Origin: Prolixibacteraceae bacterium UBA6029
Lineage (GTDB): Bacteria > Bacteroidota > Bacteroidia > Bacteroidales > Prolixibacteraceae
Direction: 5' to 3'
Assembly (NCBI GenBank): GCA_002429385.1
Contig: DIZL01000001.1
Span: 22,052 to 86,051 of the forward strand
Length of the DNA: 64,000 nucleotides
Shown: positions 43,350 through 51,980 of the stretch, piece after piece
Position numbering within the stretch: position 1 is the first letter of the stretch
How the letters are laid out: every line of letters starts with the position of its first letter
Made by a program: the position numbers and the translations under genes
The notes under the pieces: model-generated
Databases searched by the model: none
What the model was told of the DNA's origin: nothing
The model's input: only the letters and a program-made list of their open reading frames with translations

Positions 43350-44483
43350 ATGGGATGCAGCGGATGCAATACAAATAGCGACCTTGATCGGCCAGCAATG
43401 CTTACTACTTATGACTGGCTAAACGATATACCTGATACAACAAACGAATCAAACATAGTCGAGATAAGGTTCAAGGGGACCCGGAAGGAGTTTTTCAGAA
43501 ATGAGGACGGAATACAGTTAAAACGCGACGAACTGGTCGTTGTTTCCTGTTCTCCGGGACACGATGTTGGGGCAGTTTCGCTTACCGGGAAGTTGGCCGA
43601 ACTTCAGTTTAAACGGAAAGTGAAAAAGCCTGAGCGTTACGAATGGAATAAGATTTACAGGAAGGCTACTCCTTCGGATGTGGTCAAATGGGAAGAAGCC
43701 AAGGCGCGCGAAAATAAGGTCATGATACGTGCCCGCCAGATTGCAGGTGAACTGAATCTGGACATGAAGGTCGGTGACGTGGAGTTCCGTGGCGATAACA
43801 ATAAGGCAATTTTCTATTATATCGCTGAAGACCGGGTTGATTTCAGGGATTTGATTAAGCTTTACGCCAGGGAGTTTGCCGTGAAAATTGAAATGAAACA
43901 AATTGGTGTTCGTCAGGAAGCCGGACGAATTGGAGGCATAGGATCTTGCGGACGTGCGTTATGCTGTTCAACCTGGAGGACCGACTTTACGAGCGTGACT
44001 TCTGATGCAGCCATTAAACAGGGATTGTCGCCCAATGCTGAAAAGATGGCAGGGCGGTGCGGCAAGCTTAAATGTTGCCTCACTTACGAACTTGATCATT
44101 ATCTGGAAGTTCTGGAAGAATTTCCTCATGAATTGCTGACCATTGAAACGAATAAGGGCTTCGCCCGTCATTTCAAGACGGACATACTTCAGAAAAAGAT
44201 CTGGTACATGTACGACAAATCTGATGGAGGTACCACTTTTGTCCTCGATCTGGAAGATGTTAAAAAGTTCCTGAACCTAAACAAACGCGGACAGAAGCCT
44301 TCGGTTGAAAGCTTTAACGGTGAGGAACCCAAGAAGGAAAACATGATGAACGTGGGAGAATTGGATCAAAAGTTCTTCACAAAACCATCTGACGATAAGA
44401 AACGCAATAACAGGTCCAGAAAACCCCAGGGGAAACGCCCTCAGGAGAATCGACCAATTGAAAATCGGGGACCGAAAGTATAA
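43350..44483 (+). CDS. ricT: PSP1/RicT-family protein
   Basis: A 377-residue homologue of RicT (YaaT), part of the iron-sulfur RicAFT complex that affects RNA processing in Bacillus. Cysteine motifs are clear: MGCSGC at the start, GSCGRALCCSTW and GRCGKLKCC in the PSP1 domain. The C-terminal 80 residues are basic and disordered (KKRNNRSRKPQGKRPQ), as is common in Bacteroidota. The neighbours usual in related genomes (holB, gldH) are absent here. Role in Bacteroidota unknown. Confidence 0.88.
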   Translation: MGCSGCNTNSDLDRPAMLTTYDWLNDIPDTTNESNIVEIRFKGTRKEFFRNEDGIQLKRDELVVVSCSPGHDVGAVSLTGKLAELQFKRKVKKPERYEWNKIYRKATPSDVVKWEEAKARENKVMIRARQIAGELNLDMKVGDVEFRGDNNKAIFYYIAEDRVDFRDLIKLYAREFAVKIEMKQIGVRQEAGRIGGIGSCGRALCCSTWRTDFTSVTSDAAIKQGLSPNAEKMAGRCGKLKCCLTYELDHYLEVLEEFPHELLTIETNKGFARHFKTDILQKKIWYMYDKSDGGTTFVLDLEDVKKFLNLNKRGQKPSVESFNGEEPKKENMMNVGELDQKFFTKPSDDKKRNNRSRKPQGKRPQENRPIENRGPKV

Positions 44484-44630
44484 TGGAAAAGTGATCTCAT
44501 TTATTATTTGACACATACATTATTAGCGGGTGACCTAAAGTTATTCGCTAATATGATATATTCTGAAGGCTTTATAGCCTGATTATTTCAATAGAATTGC
44601 TATTATATTTATATTTACAAAAAAAATACA

Positions 44631-44840
44631 ATGACTATTGTAACGGTTAAAATAAGTACACGAAGCAAAAAAGCAAAGCAATTATTAGATCAGATTGAAG
44701 AATTGGCCAAAACAGAAAAGGGAATTATTATTTGTGAAACGAATGTTCCCAATGCTGTTACCCTTAAAGCCATGGACGATGCCGAAAAAGGGAAGGTAAT
44801 TAGGGTAAAGAGTGTGGATGATCTTTTCAATAGCATTTAG
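44631..44840 (+). CDS. Antitoxin of the YafQ-like toxin
   Basis: A 69-residue protein starting MTIVTVKISTRSKKAKQLLD and ending KGKVIRVKSVDDLFNSI. The first strand and helix suit a RelB-like dimerisation part and the C-terminus a toxin-binding segment. It ends 2 bp before the toxin gene. A palindrome-like ATTAGCG/CGCTAAT pair lies about 90 bp upstream (44521-44551) and could be an operator. Confidence 0.75.
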   Translation: MTIVTVKISTRSKKAKQLLDQIEELAKTEKGIIICETNVPNAVTLKAMDDAEKGKVIRVKSVDDLFNSI

Positions 44841-44842
44841 TT

Positions 44843-45124
44843 GTGTATCAAATTCATTACACGGGGCAGTTTAAAAAGGACTTAAAACGCATAAAAAGAA
44901 GTTCGGTAATTGAATTTGAATTATTAAGGGAAACGGTTAGAACTATTGAAACCGGAGGACACATACTAATCTCATCGAAACACAATCCTCATACTTTAAA
45001 GGGAAGCTATTCCAGACATTGGGAATGTCATGTATTACCGGATTTGCTCCTTATATGGCTTCAGAACGATACCGATAGAATAATCCGACTTGTGCGTGCA
45101 GGATCACATTCTGATTTATTTTAA
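44843..45124 (+). CDS. YafQ-family mRNA interferase toxin
   Basis: A 93-residue RelE-fold ribonuclease. The active-site pattern of YafQ is present: His50, His63 and Asp67 in WECHVLPDLLLIW, and His89 in RAGSHSDLF. The GTG at 44843 is the start, 2 bp after the antitoxin stop. Such toxins cleave mRNA on the ribosome. Confidence 0.88.
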   Translation: MYQIHYTGQFKKDLKRIKRSSVIEFELLRETVRTIETGGHILISSKHNPHTLKGSYSRHWECHVLPDLLLIWLQNDTDRIIRLVRAGSHSDLF

Positions 45125-45148
45125 ACAAATCTATAGGAAATAAAAACA

Positions 45149-46057
45149 TCAAACAACATGCATGAGTGGTATACCTTCTTTATCCGACCATGCTATTAAC
45201 TGTTGTTCTGATTCAGCAAAAGCAAGTAGAAATCCACCTCCACCTGAACCCAGTAATTTTATATATACCTTTTTTTTCAGTGCAGCTGAAAGAACCGAAT
45301 GATAATCTATAGGAATCATCCGTTGAAAATGCTGTAACTGAAATAGAATTAGTTGCTTCAATGAAAGGAAGAATTCTGATTTATTGCCGTTTAATAAGGC
45401 TTTAATGCAATCGTTGTTTGTCGGAATAAACTGTCTTTCGAAAGTCCTTTTGAACTCCGGAGAGTTGAATCGATCGATAAAATGCTCTACCAACGGACCT
45501 GTTGCTCCGGTAGTTTTAGTGTCAATCAGAGCAATGGACAAACCAGTTTGAGACAGATCTAGCTGCAGTGTTTGAATCTTCTTTTGGGAATCAAGAAGTA
45601 AGGGTAGGTTGAGGTATGAAATCAGGGGATCAATACCAGAACTTTTACCGTGAAAATAAGCTTCCAGCAGAGCAAAATCTGACTTAAGTAATTCAGGTGT
45701 CCTCTTTATTTCAGATGCCGAACAGACAGTGTAACGGCTGAAAAGAGCTGCAACCAATGCTCCCGAACTCCCAACTCCATATTGTTGGGGGATATTGGAA
45801 TTAAAGTACAATCCATGGTTCAGATCATGTTCCAGTCTTTCCAGATTAAAAGGAAAATGGAGCTGCTGAAAAGAATTACTATTTTTAAGATGTTTATAAA
45901 ACTTACGGATTTCGGAAGTACTTTCTGAGTGAGAATGATCCTTATCAAAATCAAGACTGCCCTGGAACTTTGGGAACGGAACCGAAAGCGCCATTGCATC
46001 AGCCATCAGACCGTATTCGCCGAAGAGAAGAAGCTTTGAGTTAAATAATTCAGTCAA
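45149..46057 (-). CDS. mvk: Mevalonate kinase (GHMP family)
   Basis: Phosphorylates mevalonate at the 5-hydroxyl. GHMP motifs are present: FNSKLLLFGEYG near the N-terminus, the ATP loop YGVGSSGALVAALF and the C-terminal LLGSGGGGFLLAF. No ATG precedes the first motif. The frame extends to a TTG at 46099, but those residues (LHFVRNDGD) come from a dispersed hairpin repeat, so the TTG at 46057 is the more likely start. Last gene of the mevalonate run; mvaD ends 114 bp upstream. Confidence 0.85.
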   Translation of the reverse strand: MTELFNSKLLLFGEYGLMADAMALSVPFPKFQGSLDFDKDHSHSESTSEIRKFYKHLKNSNSFQQLHFPFNLERLEHDLNHGLYFNSNIPQQYGVGSSGALVAALFSRYTVCSASEIKRTPELLKSDFALLEAYFHGKSSGIDPLISYLNLPLLLDSQKKIQTLQLDLSQTGLSIALIDTKTTGATGPLVEHFIDRFNSPEFKRTFERQFIPTNNDCIKALLNGNKSEFFLSLKQLILFQLQHFQRMIPIDYHSVLSAALKKKVYIKLLGSGGGGFLLAFAESEQQLIAWSDKEGIPLMHVV

Positions 46058-46074
46058 TGTTGTTTTGTTATCGC

Positions 46075-46159
46075 CGTCATTGCGAACGAAGTGAAGCAAT
46101 CTGTTGATTTATAGATTGCTTTCCCGAGAAATCGGGACAGGCTGTTCCTCGCAATGACG
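46075..46159. repeat. GTCATTGCGA hairpin repeat abutting the mevalonate kinase start
   Basis: CGTCATTGCGA (46075-46085) pairs with TCGCAATGACG (46149-46159), and AGCAATCT with AGATTGCT (46095-46120); a small CCCGA/TCGGG hairpin is nested inside. The same family is seen at 62843-62963 and at the right window edge. Confidence 0.85.
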
Positions 46160-46171
46160 ATCAGTTCATTA

Positions 46172-47239
46172 CTATTGTCCATCTGTAATTCGTTCGGGTC
46201 CATTGCCAATACGATCATCAATCCAGTGGCCGTTTTTGCAAAATGCAAGCAGTTCTCGTTCAATAAAAGCCTTTACATCAGATTCATTTTCGCTAAAGTA
46301 CAATAAGTGAATGTTGGGTCCTGCATCCATGGTAAAACACAACGGTATTGAGGTCTTTTCCCGGAAGCGGCGTATGCGGTTTATGATTTCAAGACTATTT
46401 GGCTTCATCAAGATAAACCATGGGTTGGAGGTCATCATCATGGCATGTAAACTCAAGGCTTCGCTTTCGACTACTTCAATGAATTTTTTCTGGTTTCCAG
46501 TAAGCAAGGCCAGATACAATTCATTGATGTTTTCATGTGCCTGAGCAATGCGTGAATGCTGAAAGATGTGATCATTCATCAATTGATGGCCTGCAGAGCT
46601 GGATACTTCCTTAATTCCTGAGTCTACCAACAGAATGGCATCCCTAAGCCCTGAAAATACAGGTTGAAATCCTTCAGTCAGAGGTATTGCATATTCGTCG
46701 CCTGATGATTCGAATAAATGTGTTTTGCCCCATAACGCAAACCCTGGATACATCGACCGGCATGAACTTCCGCTGCCTATTCGGGAAAGGTCGGAAGCCA
46801 TCAGCCAAAAGCCCTGACTATTAATATCTTTCCCTAAAAATGTAAAATCAATCTCCGTTAAGCACAAGGCCAGCGCCCCAAATGATGAGGCGGATGAAGC
46901 AATTCCGGCTGAATGAGGGAAACTGTTCCTGCTGTAAATCCGGAAATTATATTTATTGATCCATGGCAATCTTGTGGTAAGATGATCAAGGTATTTTTCG
47001 ATTCGTTCTCCAAAATCACTGACCACCCCTTCAAAGAAAAACTCAAGCTTTTGATCGCCATCCTTATGCAACTCCACAGATGTTTCAGTAAAGGCATTCT
47101 GAAGAACAAAGCTTAATGAGGGGTTCATAGGTTTCTGAAAATCATGTTTGCCCCAGTATTTCACCAATGCAATATTCGATGGGCATCGCCAACGACTTAT
47201 TAAATGATTGTTCTTTGCTGTTCCTGTCATCCTTTTCAT
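46172..47239 (-). CDS. mvaD: Diphosphomevalonate decarboxylase
   Basis: ATP-dependent decarboxylation of mevalonate diphosphate to isopentenyl diphosphate. From ATG 47239 it has 355 residues, with the family N-terminus CPSNIALVKYWGK, the ATP/substrate loop HSAGIASSASSFGALAL, GSGSSCRSMYPGF and the late TMDAGPNIHLLYF. The ATG overlaps the stop of the upstream kinase (ATGA), which decides the start and implies translational coupling. Confidence 0.94.
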   Translation of the reverse strand: MKRMTGTAKNNHLISRWRCPSNIALVKYWGKHDFQKPMNPSLSFVLQNAFTETSVELHKDGDQKLEFFFEGVVSDFGERIEKYLDHLTTRLPWINKYNFRIYSRNSFPHSAGIASSASSFGALALCLTEIDFTFLGKDINSQGFWLMASDLSRIGSGSSCRSMYPGFALWGKTHLFESSGDEYAIPLTEGFQPVFSGLRDAILLVDSGIKEVSSSAGHQLMNDHIFQHSRIAQAHENINELYLALLTGNQKKFIEVVESEALSLHAMMMTSNPWFILMKPNSLEIINRIRRFREKTSIPLCFTMDAGPNIHLLYFSENESDVKAFIERELLAFCKNGHWIDDRIGNGPERITDGQ

Positions 47240-48153
47240 CGATTTAAAATCAGATCTTTCCAATGAAACAAGATGGTCAATCCTTTGTTCCCAAAATATC
47301 GCTGCACTTCTGAAAAGGGAAGCGGACTTGAAACCAGGTAAAAATCACCACCCCAGGCCCCGAGGGATTTTATTTCTCCCTGAAAATCGGAAAAATATTC
47401 CTTCTTTACAGGAGTTTTTCCTAACAGATACCCAATTAGTTCTTCATGGCGACGAATCAGACTATCGAATTCTTTCTGATCCCGACAACTTGAAAACGTA
47501 TCGGCTAATGCTGAACCCTCTTCAATTAATTGTTTAGATACTTTACCCTTTTCCAGAAATGCATTGACATCTGAATGAGTTTTCATTTTCTTCCCGGAAT
47601 ACACCAGGAACAATTGATCGTAAAACGGATAATCAAGTCTAACCGGCAGAACCGGTTGATTCTTGGTGTAAAATATTGGCCCCTTAACTGTAGCACAGGC
47701 AATGTCAAAGCCGGAGCCATTAAAAACAAGTTCGTTCAATCTGAAAGGATCGACTTCTGAATACTGTGCCATTAGGCTGATCAAAGTACTGCTGCTCCCA
47801 AAACCCCAGTCAGGATTGGCATCAAGAACAGTTTTAAATGATATTCCTGTTTTGGTCTGAAAGTCAGGATTCAGGTGGCGGATTGTTTTAAAGATACGAC
47901 TGAGCGTTTCCGCTTTCTCCGGATCATTCGTTTCGAGTACTGAATAATCACGAGGATTCAATTTGCATGAAAACCAGACACGATTGTCGTAAGAGGCATT
48001 CCAATCCAGTATTCCTGAATCTTTTTCATCTGTAACTTTGAGATACTGACCAACCTTTAATGGTAACGCAATTCCCTTTGCACCATGGAGAATGAGATAC
48101 TCACCGGTTAGAAGCAGTTTCCCGTTAGCGTGGTATGTATATGTATCAGACAA
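47236..48153 (-). CDS. GYDIA-family GHMP kinase, probable phosphomevalonate kinase
   Basis: A 305-residue GHMP kinase. The N-terminus HANGKLLLTGEYLILHGAKG, the ATP loop DWGFGSSSTLISLMA, the GSGFDIACA motif (GYDIA in the family name) and GAWGGDFYLVSS are visible. It lies between HMG-CoA reductase and mvaD, where the second phosphorylation step is otherwise missing, so phosphomevalonate kinase is the likely role. This is a context inference; classical Pmk is not evident. The start is a TTG, with no ATG in the first 40 codons. Confidence 0.8.
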   Translation of the reverse strand: MSDTYTYHANGKLLLTGEYLILHGAKGIALPLKVGQYLKVTDEKDSGILDWNASYDNRVWFSCKLNPRDYSVLETNDPEKAETLSRIFKTIRHLNPDFQTKTGISFKTVLDANPDWGFGSSSTLISLMAQYSEVDPFRLNELVFNGSGFDIACATVKGPIFYTKNQPVLPVRLDYPFYDQLFLVYSGKKMKTHSDVNAFLEKGKVSKQLIEEGSALADTFSSCRDQKEFDSLIRRHEELIGYLLGKTPVKKEYFSDFQGEIKSLGAWGGDFYLVSSPLPFSEVQRYFGNKGLTILFHWKDLILNR

Positions 48154-48250
48154 AAGATATCAGATATTAGATTTCAGACAAAAAATCAAAAGGCAAATAA
48201 CCAATACTGAATATTCAATATCCAGGTCAGGAAATATACTGATAGAAGCA

Positions 48251-49588
48251 TTAATTGTCCTCATAACCCTCCAACTTTAAACTTTTCCAATATTCTTCAA
48301 CAGCGGAAAAGGAAACTGTTTTATCCTGAAAATGGCGTTGAACTTGATCTATGTTCTCCTCCGGAATTCGGATTTGATTCATGATGTTGCTGAGGTGTAA
48401 CTTCATGTGTCCTTCCTGAATTCCACCTGAAACCAAAGCTTTAACTGCGCCAAAATTAGAAGCCAACCCTGCAACAGCCATATACATCATTAGCTCTGAA
48501 GCGGATGGCTGATCGAGTATCTGTATGGCCAATTTTGACAATGGATGAACGGTTGTTACTCCGCCAACCACTCCAACAGCCAGTGCTAATTCAATGCTGA
48601 ACCTAAAAACACCGTCCTGAATAAGTATATCTGTTAATCCACAGTATCGTCCGCTTCGTGCAGCATAAGCATGACCACAAGCGTCTATCGCTCTGAAATC
48701 GTTTCCGGTTGCCAGAGCCAAGGCATCAATTCCATTGAAGACACCCTTGTTATGCGTTACTGCCCGGGATACATCTGACTGAGAAATCCGTATAGCTTGT
48801 TCCATTTTCCCGGCAAACAATCGACATTCGTCAGAGGTTTTACCATCGAGCAAATTATCAACCGGACATTCGACCCAGGCACGTACCAGACTATTGGGTG
48901 TATAATTCGAAAGAATAGCCATGATTATTTCACAATCACGCTCCTTTACAGAAAGCTGTTCATTTCCTCTGAAATACTGTTGTATACTTTTTCCGAATTG
49001 TTCCAGACAGGAGTTAATGAAATTGGCTCCCATCGCGTCACAGGTTTCGAAGCTGGCATCCAGTTGATAATAATCAGGAAGGACAGGTGTCATATCTTTC
49101 AGCTCGATGGAGATGATTCCTCCGCCTCGTTTGATCATTTTTACTGTCAGAAAAGCACTTTCAGCAAACAACTTTTCCTTGATTTCAGGGAATAACAAAT
49201 TTAATGTTTCAGGATTGCCTTTCCAAATAAAGTGAACCTGTCCTTTCTTCTCTGTGCCTAATACTTCTGCATGAAATCCTCCACGTTGAGCCCAAAAACC
49301 TCCTATATTGCTTAACGCAGCAACCACCGAACTTTCTTCGGTAACGAGTGGAAAAAACAGATTTTTATCGTTAACAACAAAATTAGGTGCAATGGAAAAA
49401 GGAAGATGGAAACTGGAAATAGGGTTTTCGCTCAGATCATCAATGATCTTTCTAGTGATTTGGTCAGGGGCTTCAAATGAATCCAGCCAGAGGGCAAGAT
49501 TTTCATCAAAACCATATTTCAGAATCAGTGCGTCAATTCGCTGATGTTTTGTGTATTTCGAGAACCCTTTTATGATGGAATCATCCAT
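48251..49588 (-). CDS. mvaA: Hydroxymethylglutaryl-CoA reductase, class II
   Basis: Reduces HMG-CoA to mevalonate. The 445 residues show TEESSVVAALSNIGGFW (catalytic Glu region), CDAMGANFINSCLEQFG, GGVTTVHPLSKLA and the catalytic histidine in GGIQEGHMKLHL, all of the class II type. The gene overlaps the upstream IPP isomerase by 8 bp. Class II enzymes may run in the degradative direction, but the surrounding kinases and decarboxylase point to synthesis. Confidence 0.94.
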   Translation of the reverse strand: MDDSIIKGFSKYTKHQRIDALILKYGFDENLALWLDSFEAPDQITRKIIDDLSENPISSFHLPFSIAPNFVVNDKNLFFPLVTEESSVVAALSNIGGFWAQRGGFHAEVLGTEKKGQVHFIWKGNPETLNLLFPEIKEKLFAESAFLTVKMIKRGGGIISIELKDMTPVLPDYYQLDASFETCDAMGANFINSCLEQFGKSIQQYFRGNEQLSVKERDCEIIMAILSNYTPNSLVRAWVECPVDNLLDGKTSDECRLFAGKMEQAIRISQSDVSRAVTHNKGVFNGIDALALATGNDFRAIDACGHAYAARSGRYCGLTDILIQDGVFRFSIELALAVGVVGGVTTVHPLSKLAIQILDQPSASELMMYMAVAGLASNFGAVKALVSGGIQEGHMKLHLSNIMNQIRIPEENIDQVQRHFQDKTVSFSAVEEYWKSLKLEGYEDN

Positions 49589-50591
49589 GATAATCGGGAT
49601 TGATTTTCAAATAGGAATGTGCCAACTGCAGAACCTGAATCTGATTTTCAAGAAATGCAGCAAGTGATTCATAGCTATCTGAAGCATGTTTTAATACTGC
49701 CGAAGCCATACCAAATACAGACGGAAGCTGGCTTTTGGAGGTCAGATAATAACCATCCAACGCATTTTGAATTCCTCCGGAAATAATCAATTGACGACAT
49801 GTCGGATTCGGATTCTCCTTTAGGAATTGATTGACTGAATTCACCATTTGCTCAGCTGACTGACCTACAAAGGCAAAAGGCAACTGATATTCAAGCATCT
49901 TCTGATCACTGCGCAACATTTCCAATTTGGAGAAATTTGTTCCTCCGTAGGCACCAAATTCTATGGCTGCCAGGGGAAGCATTAGTAGCTGACGTAAACT
50001 TTCGGGACCAAATCCTTGCCCAACTTCCTTAACAATTACTTTGATCTGAACAACATTCAACAGCTGCTGAATGGTCAGCAAAGGGGATTGTTCCAGACGA
50101 TTCCCTTCCGGCTGGAACCATTCCTGCAAAGGGTTGACATGAATGATCAACCCATCAGCCCTTAATTCTGTTATCATATCTATTAATACCTGGATATTTT
50201 TTGACTGGAGCAGCTCTTCGATTTGAGCAATACCCAGGTTGGCCCAGAATGGCTGATCTTCACCAATTACGTCACGAAAGTTAAAATCATCCCAATGAGT
50301 TTTGTCGAACAGAATCTTACGACACGAGCCCAAGCCCATTCCCATTCCAAATTCCCGACAGGCACGGGCTATATTTCCGTTAATAATTTGTGCGACACCC
50401 GTTCCTCCTGTCATACTTGATACCCAGATGGGCGTCCGCATTGTTTTATCCAGAAACCTGATACTGAGATCTGTATTTTCAGGATGTGCCGAAAGCATGG
50501 GTTCGTAGTTAAAACGACGATCCTGTTCAGAAAGCCCGGTTTGAGAATCAAGCGCAAGGTTGATGTGTTCTAATTTCCGATCACTGGTCAT
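49581..50591 (-). CDS. fni: Isopentenyl-diphosphate delta-isomerase, type 2
   Basis: FMN-dependent isomerase interconverting IPP and DMAPP. The 336 residues show MRTPIWVSSMTGGTG near the N-terminus, HVNPLQEWFQPEGNR with the catalytic glutamine, VKEVGQGFG, and GAYGGTNFSKLE with phosphate-binding glycines. First of the five mevalonate genes; the acyl-CoA dehydrogenase gene ends 161 bp upstream on the same strand. Confidence 0.95.
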   Translation of the reverse strand: MTSDRKLEHINLALDSQTGLSEQDRRFNYEPMLSAHPENTDLSIRFLDKTMRTPIWVSSMTGGTGVAQIINGNIARACREFGMGMGLGSCRKILFDKTHWDDFNFRDVIGEDQPFWANLGIAQIEELLQSKNIQVLIDMITELRADGLIIHVNPLQEWFQPEGNRLEQSPLLTIQQLLNVVQIKVIVKEVGQGFGPESLRQLLMLPLAAIEFGAYGGTNFSKLEMLRSDQKMLEYQLPFAFVGQSAEQMVNSVNQFLKENPNPTCRQLIISGGIQNALDGYYLTSKSQLPSVFGMASAVLKHASDSYESLAAFLENQIQVLQLAHSYLKINPDYHG

Positions 50592-50752
50592 TTAAGAATT
50601 TGTTATAATATTAACAATTTCAAGGGTTTTAATATTCGGGCTATCATTTTATCCCATTCGTGAAATATACATGAAAATACAGAATTTTCATTTATGATTG
50701 ATCATTAAGATCAACTTTAGATATTCCTATCTTTGGGCTAAAATGATCCTGA

Positions 50753-51907
50753 TTAATCTTTCAGAATGTTGCGTGAAATGACTATCCGAAGTATTTCTGA
50801 TGTTCCTTCTCCGATTTGCAACAGACGCTGATCGCGGTAAAAACGTTCGATAGGCCATTCACGGTTTTTAAACAATCCTGCCCCACCCAGAATCTGCAAG
50901 GCTTCGTCCGCTACTTCACGGGCAATTTCAGAACAATACAATTTGGCCATTGCAGCTTGCTGAGCAAAGGGTTGTCCGTTATCTTTCAGCCAGCAGGCGT
51001 TGTATAAAGTATTCCGGGCATTTTCAATTTTCATAGCCATATCTGCCAGTTTAAAGGCAATGATCTGGAATTCGCTCAGTGATTTGCCAAATTGCCTTCG
51101 CTGTTTGGCATATGTTTTAGCCATTTCAAAAGCCCCCTGTGCAAGTCCAAGTCCGATAGCAGCAATTGACAAACGTCCTGAATCTAACGTTTTAAGCATG
51201 ATTTTAAAGCCTTTTCCCCGTTCACCTAACTGATTCCCGAGAGGAACACGACAATCGTTAAAATAAAGGATTCCATTGTCTGCGGCTCTCCATACCAGTT
51301 TGTTTTTCATGGTTTCGCGGATAAAACCCACACGTTCCTTTTCAACTAAAATTGCAGTCATCTCTTTACGTCCATCGCTTTGGCCTGTAATTGCCAAAAT
51401 AGTCATTCCTGCTGATATCCCGGAAGTACCATTCGTGATGTATTTCTTGGAACCATTAATTACAAACTCATTATCCGAAATATGAGCAGTTGTTTCAACT
51501 CCCTGAGCATCCGAACCTGCATTTTCCTCGGTAAGACCAAAAGCCCAAAGCTTTTCTCCTGTGCAAAATGCCGGAATCATTGATTGCTTTTGATGGGTCG
51601 TTCCGAATTCTATGATTGGACCTAAACCAAGAGAGTTATGGGCTGCCAATGTTGCAGCCATTGAACTGTCAACCCGGGCCACCTCTTCAATTGCAATTAT
51701 ATAAGACAGATAATCGCTTCCTTGTCCGCCAAATTCGATTGGAGCAGTCATTCCAAGCACTCCTGTTTTGCCCATTTCACGAACTAATTCGACTGGAAAT
51801 ATTTCCTTCTCATCAAAATCATCGATCACGGGTTTGATAATCTCCTCCGCAAATTGCCTCATTTTTCTTCGGATCAGCAGATGTTTTTCCTGTATTAATG
51901 CATTCAT
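50753..51907 (-). CDS. Acyl-CoA dehydrogenase, possibly for isovaleryl-CoA
   Basis: A 384-residue FAD enzyme that oxidises an acyl-CoA at the alpha-beta bond. Motifs: AFGLTEENAGSDAQG, ITNGTSG, QFGKSLSEFQ, QILGGAGLFKNREWPIER and IGEGTSEILR. Its place among leucine genes suggests isovaleryl-CoA. However, the Glu sits in the EGTSEI loop, the position used by short- and medium-chain enzymes, while the region where isovaleryl-CoA dehydrogenase has its catalytic Glu reads LDSGRLSIAA. The substrate is therefore open. Confidence 0.85.
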   Translation of the reverse strand: MNALIQEKHLLIRRKMRQFAEEIIKPVIDDFDEKEIFPVELVREMGKTGVLGMTAPIEFGGQGSDYLSYIIAIEEVARVDSSMAATLAAHNSLGLGPIIEFGTTHQKQSMIPAFCTGEKLWAFGLTEENAGSDAQGVETTAHISDNEFVINGSKKYITNGTSGISAGMTILAITGQSDGRKEMTAILVEKERVGFIRETMKNKLVWRAADNGILYFNDCRVPLGNQLGERGKGFKIMLKTLDSGRLSIAAIGLGLAQGAFEMAKTYAKQRRQFGKSLSEFQIIAFKLADMAMKIENARNTLYNACWLKDNGQPFAQQAAMAKLYCSEIAREVADEALQILGGAGLFKNREWPIERFYRDQRLLQIGEGTSEILRIVISRNILKD

Positions 51908-51980
51908 ATATGGAGTTCCAAGTTTCGAATTTTAAATATTTAGTGTTGAATGGATTAGCTGAAAATACATGTTACAACAA

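Noticed and set aside
46058..46099. N-terminal extension of mevalonate kinase from TTG 46099
   Set aside because: Its codons are repeat sequence (the GTCATTGCGA element) and do not match the family N-terminus.
50731..50738. TATCTTTG on the plus strand as a promoter
   Set aside because: No plus-strand gene follows; it would only transcribe antisense to fni, so I regard it as chance.
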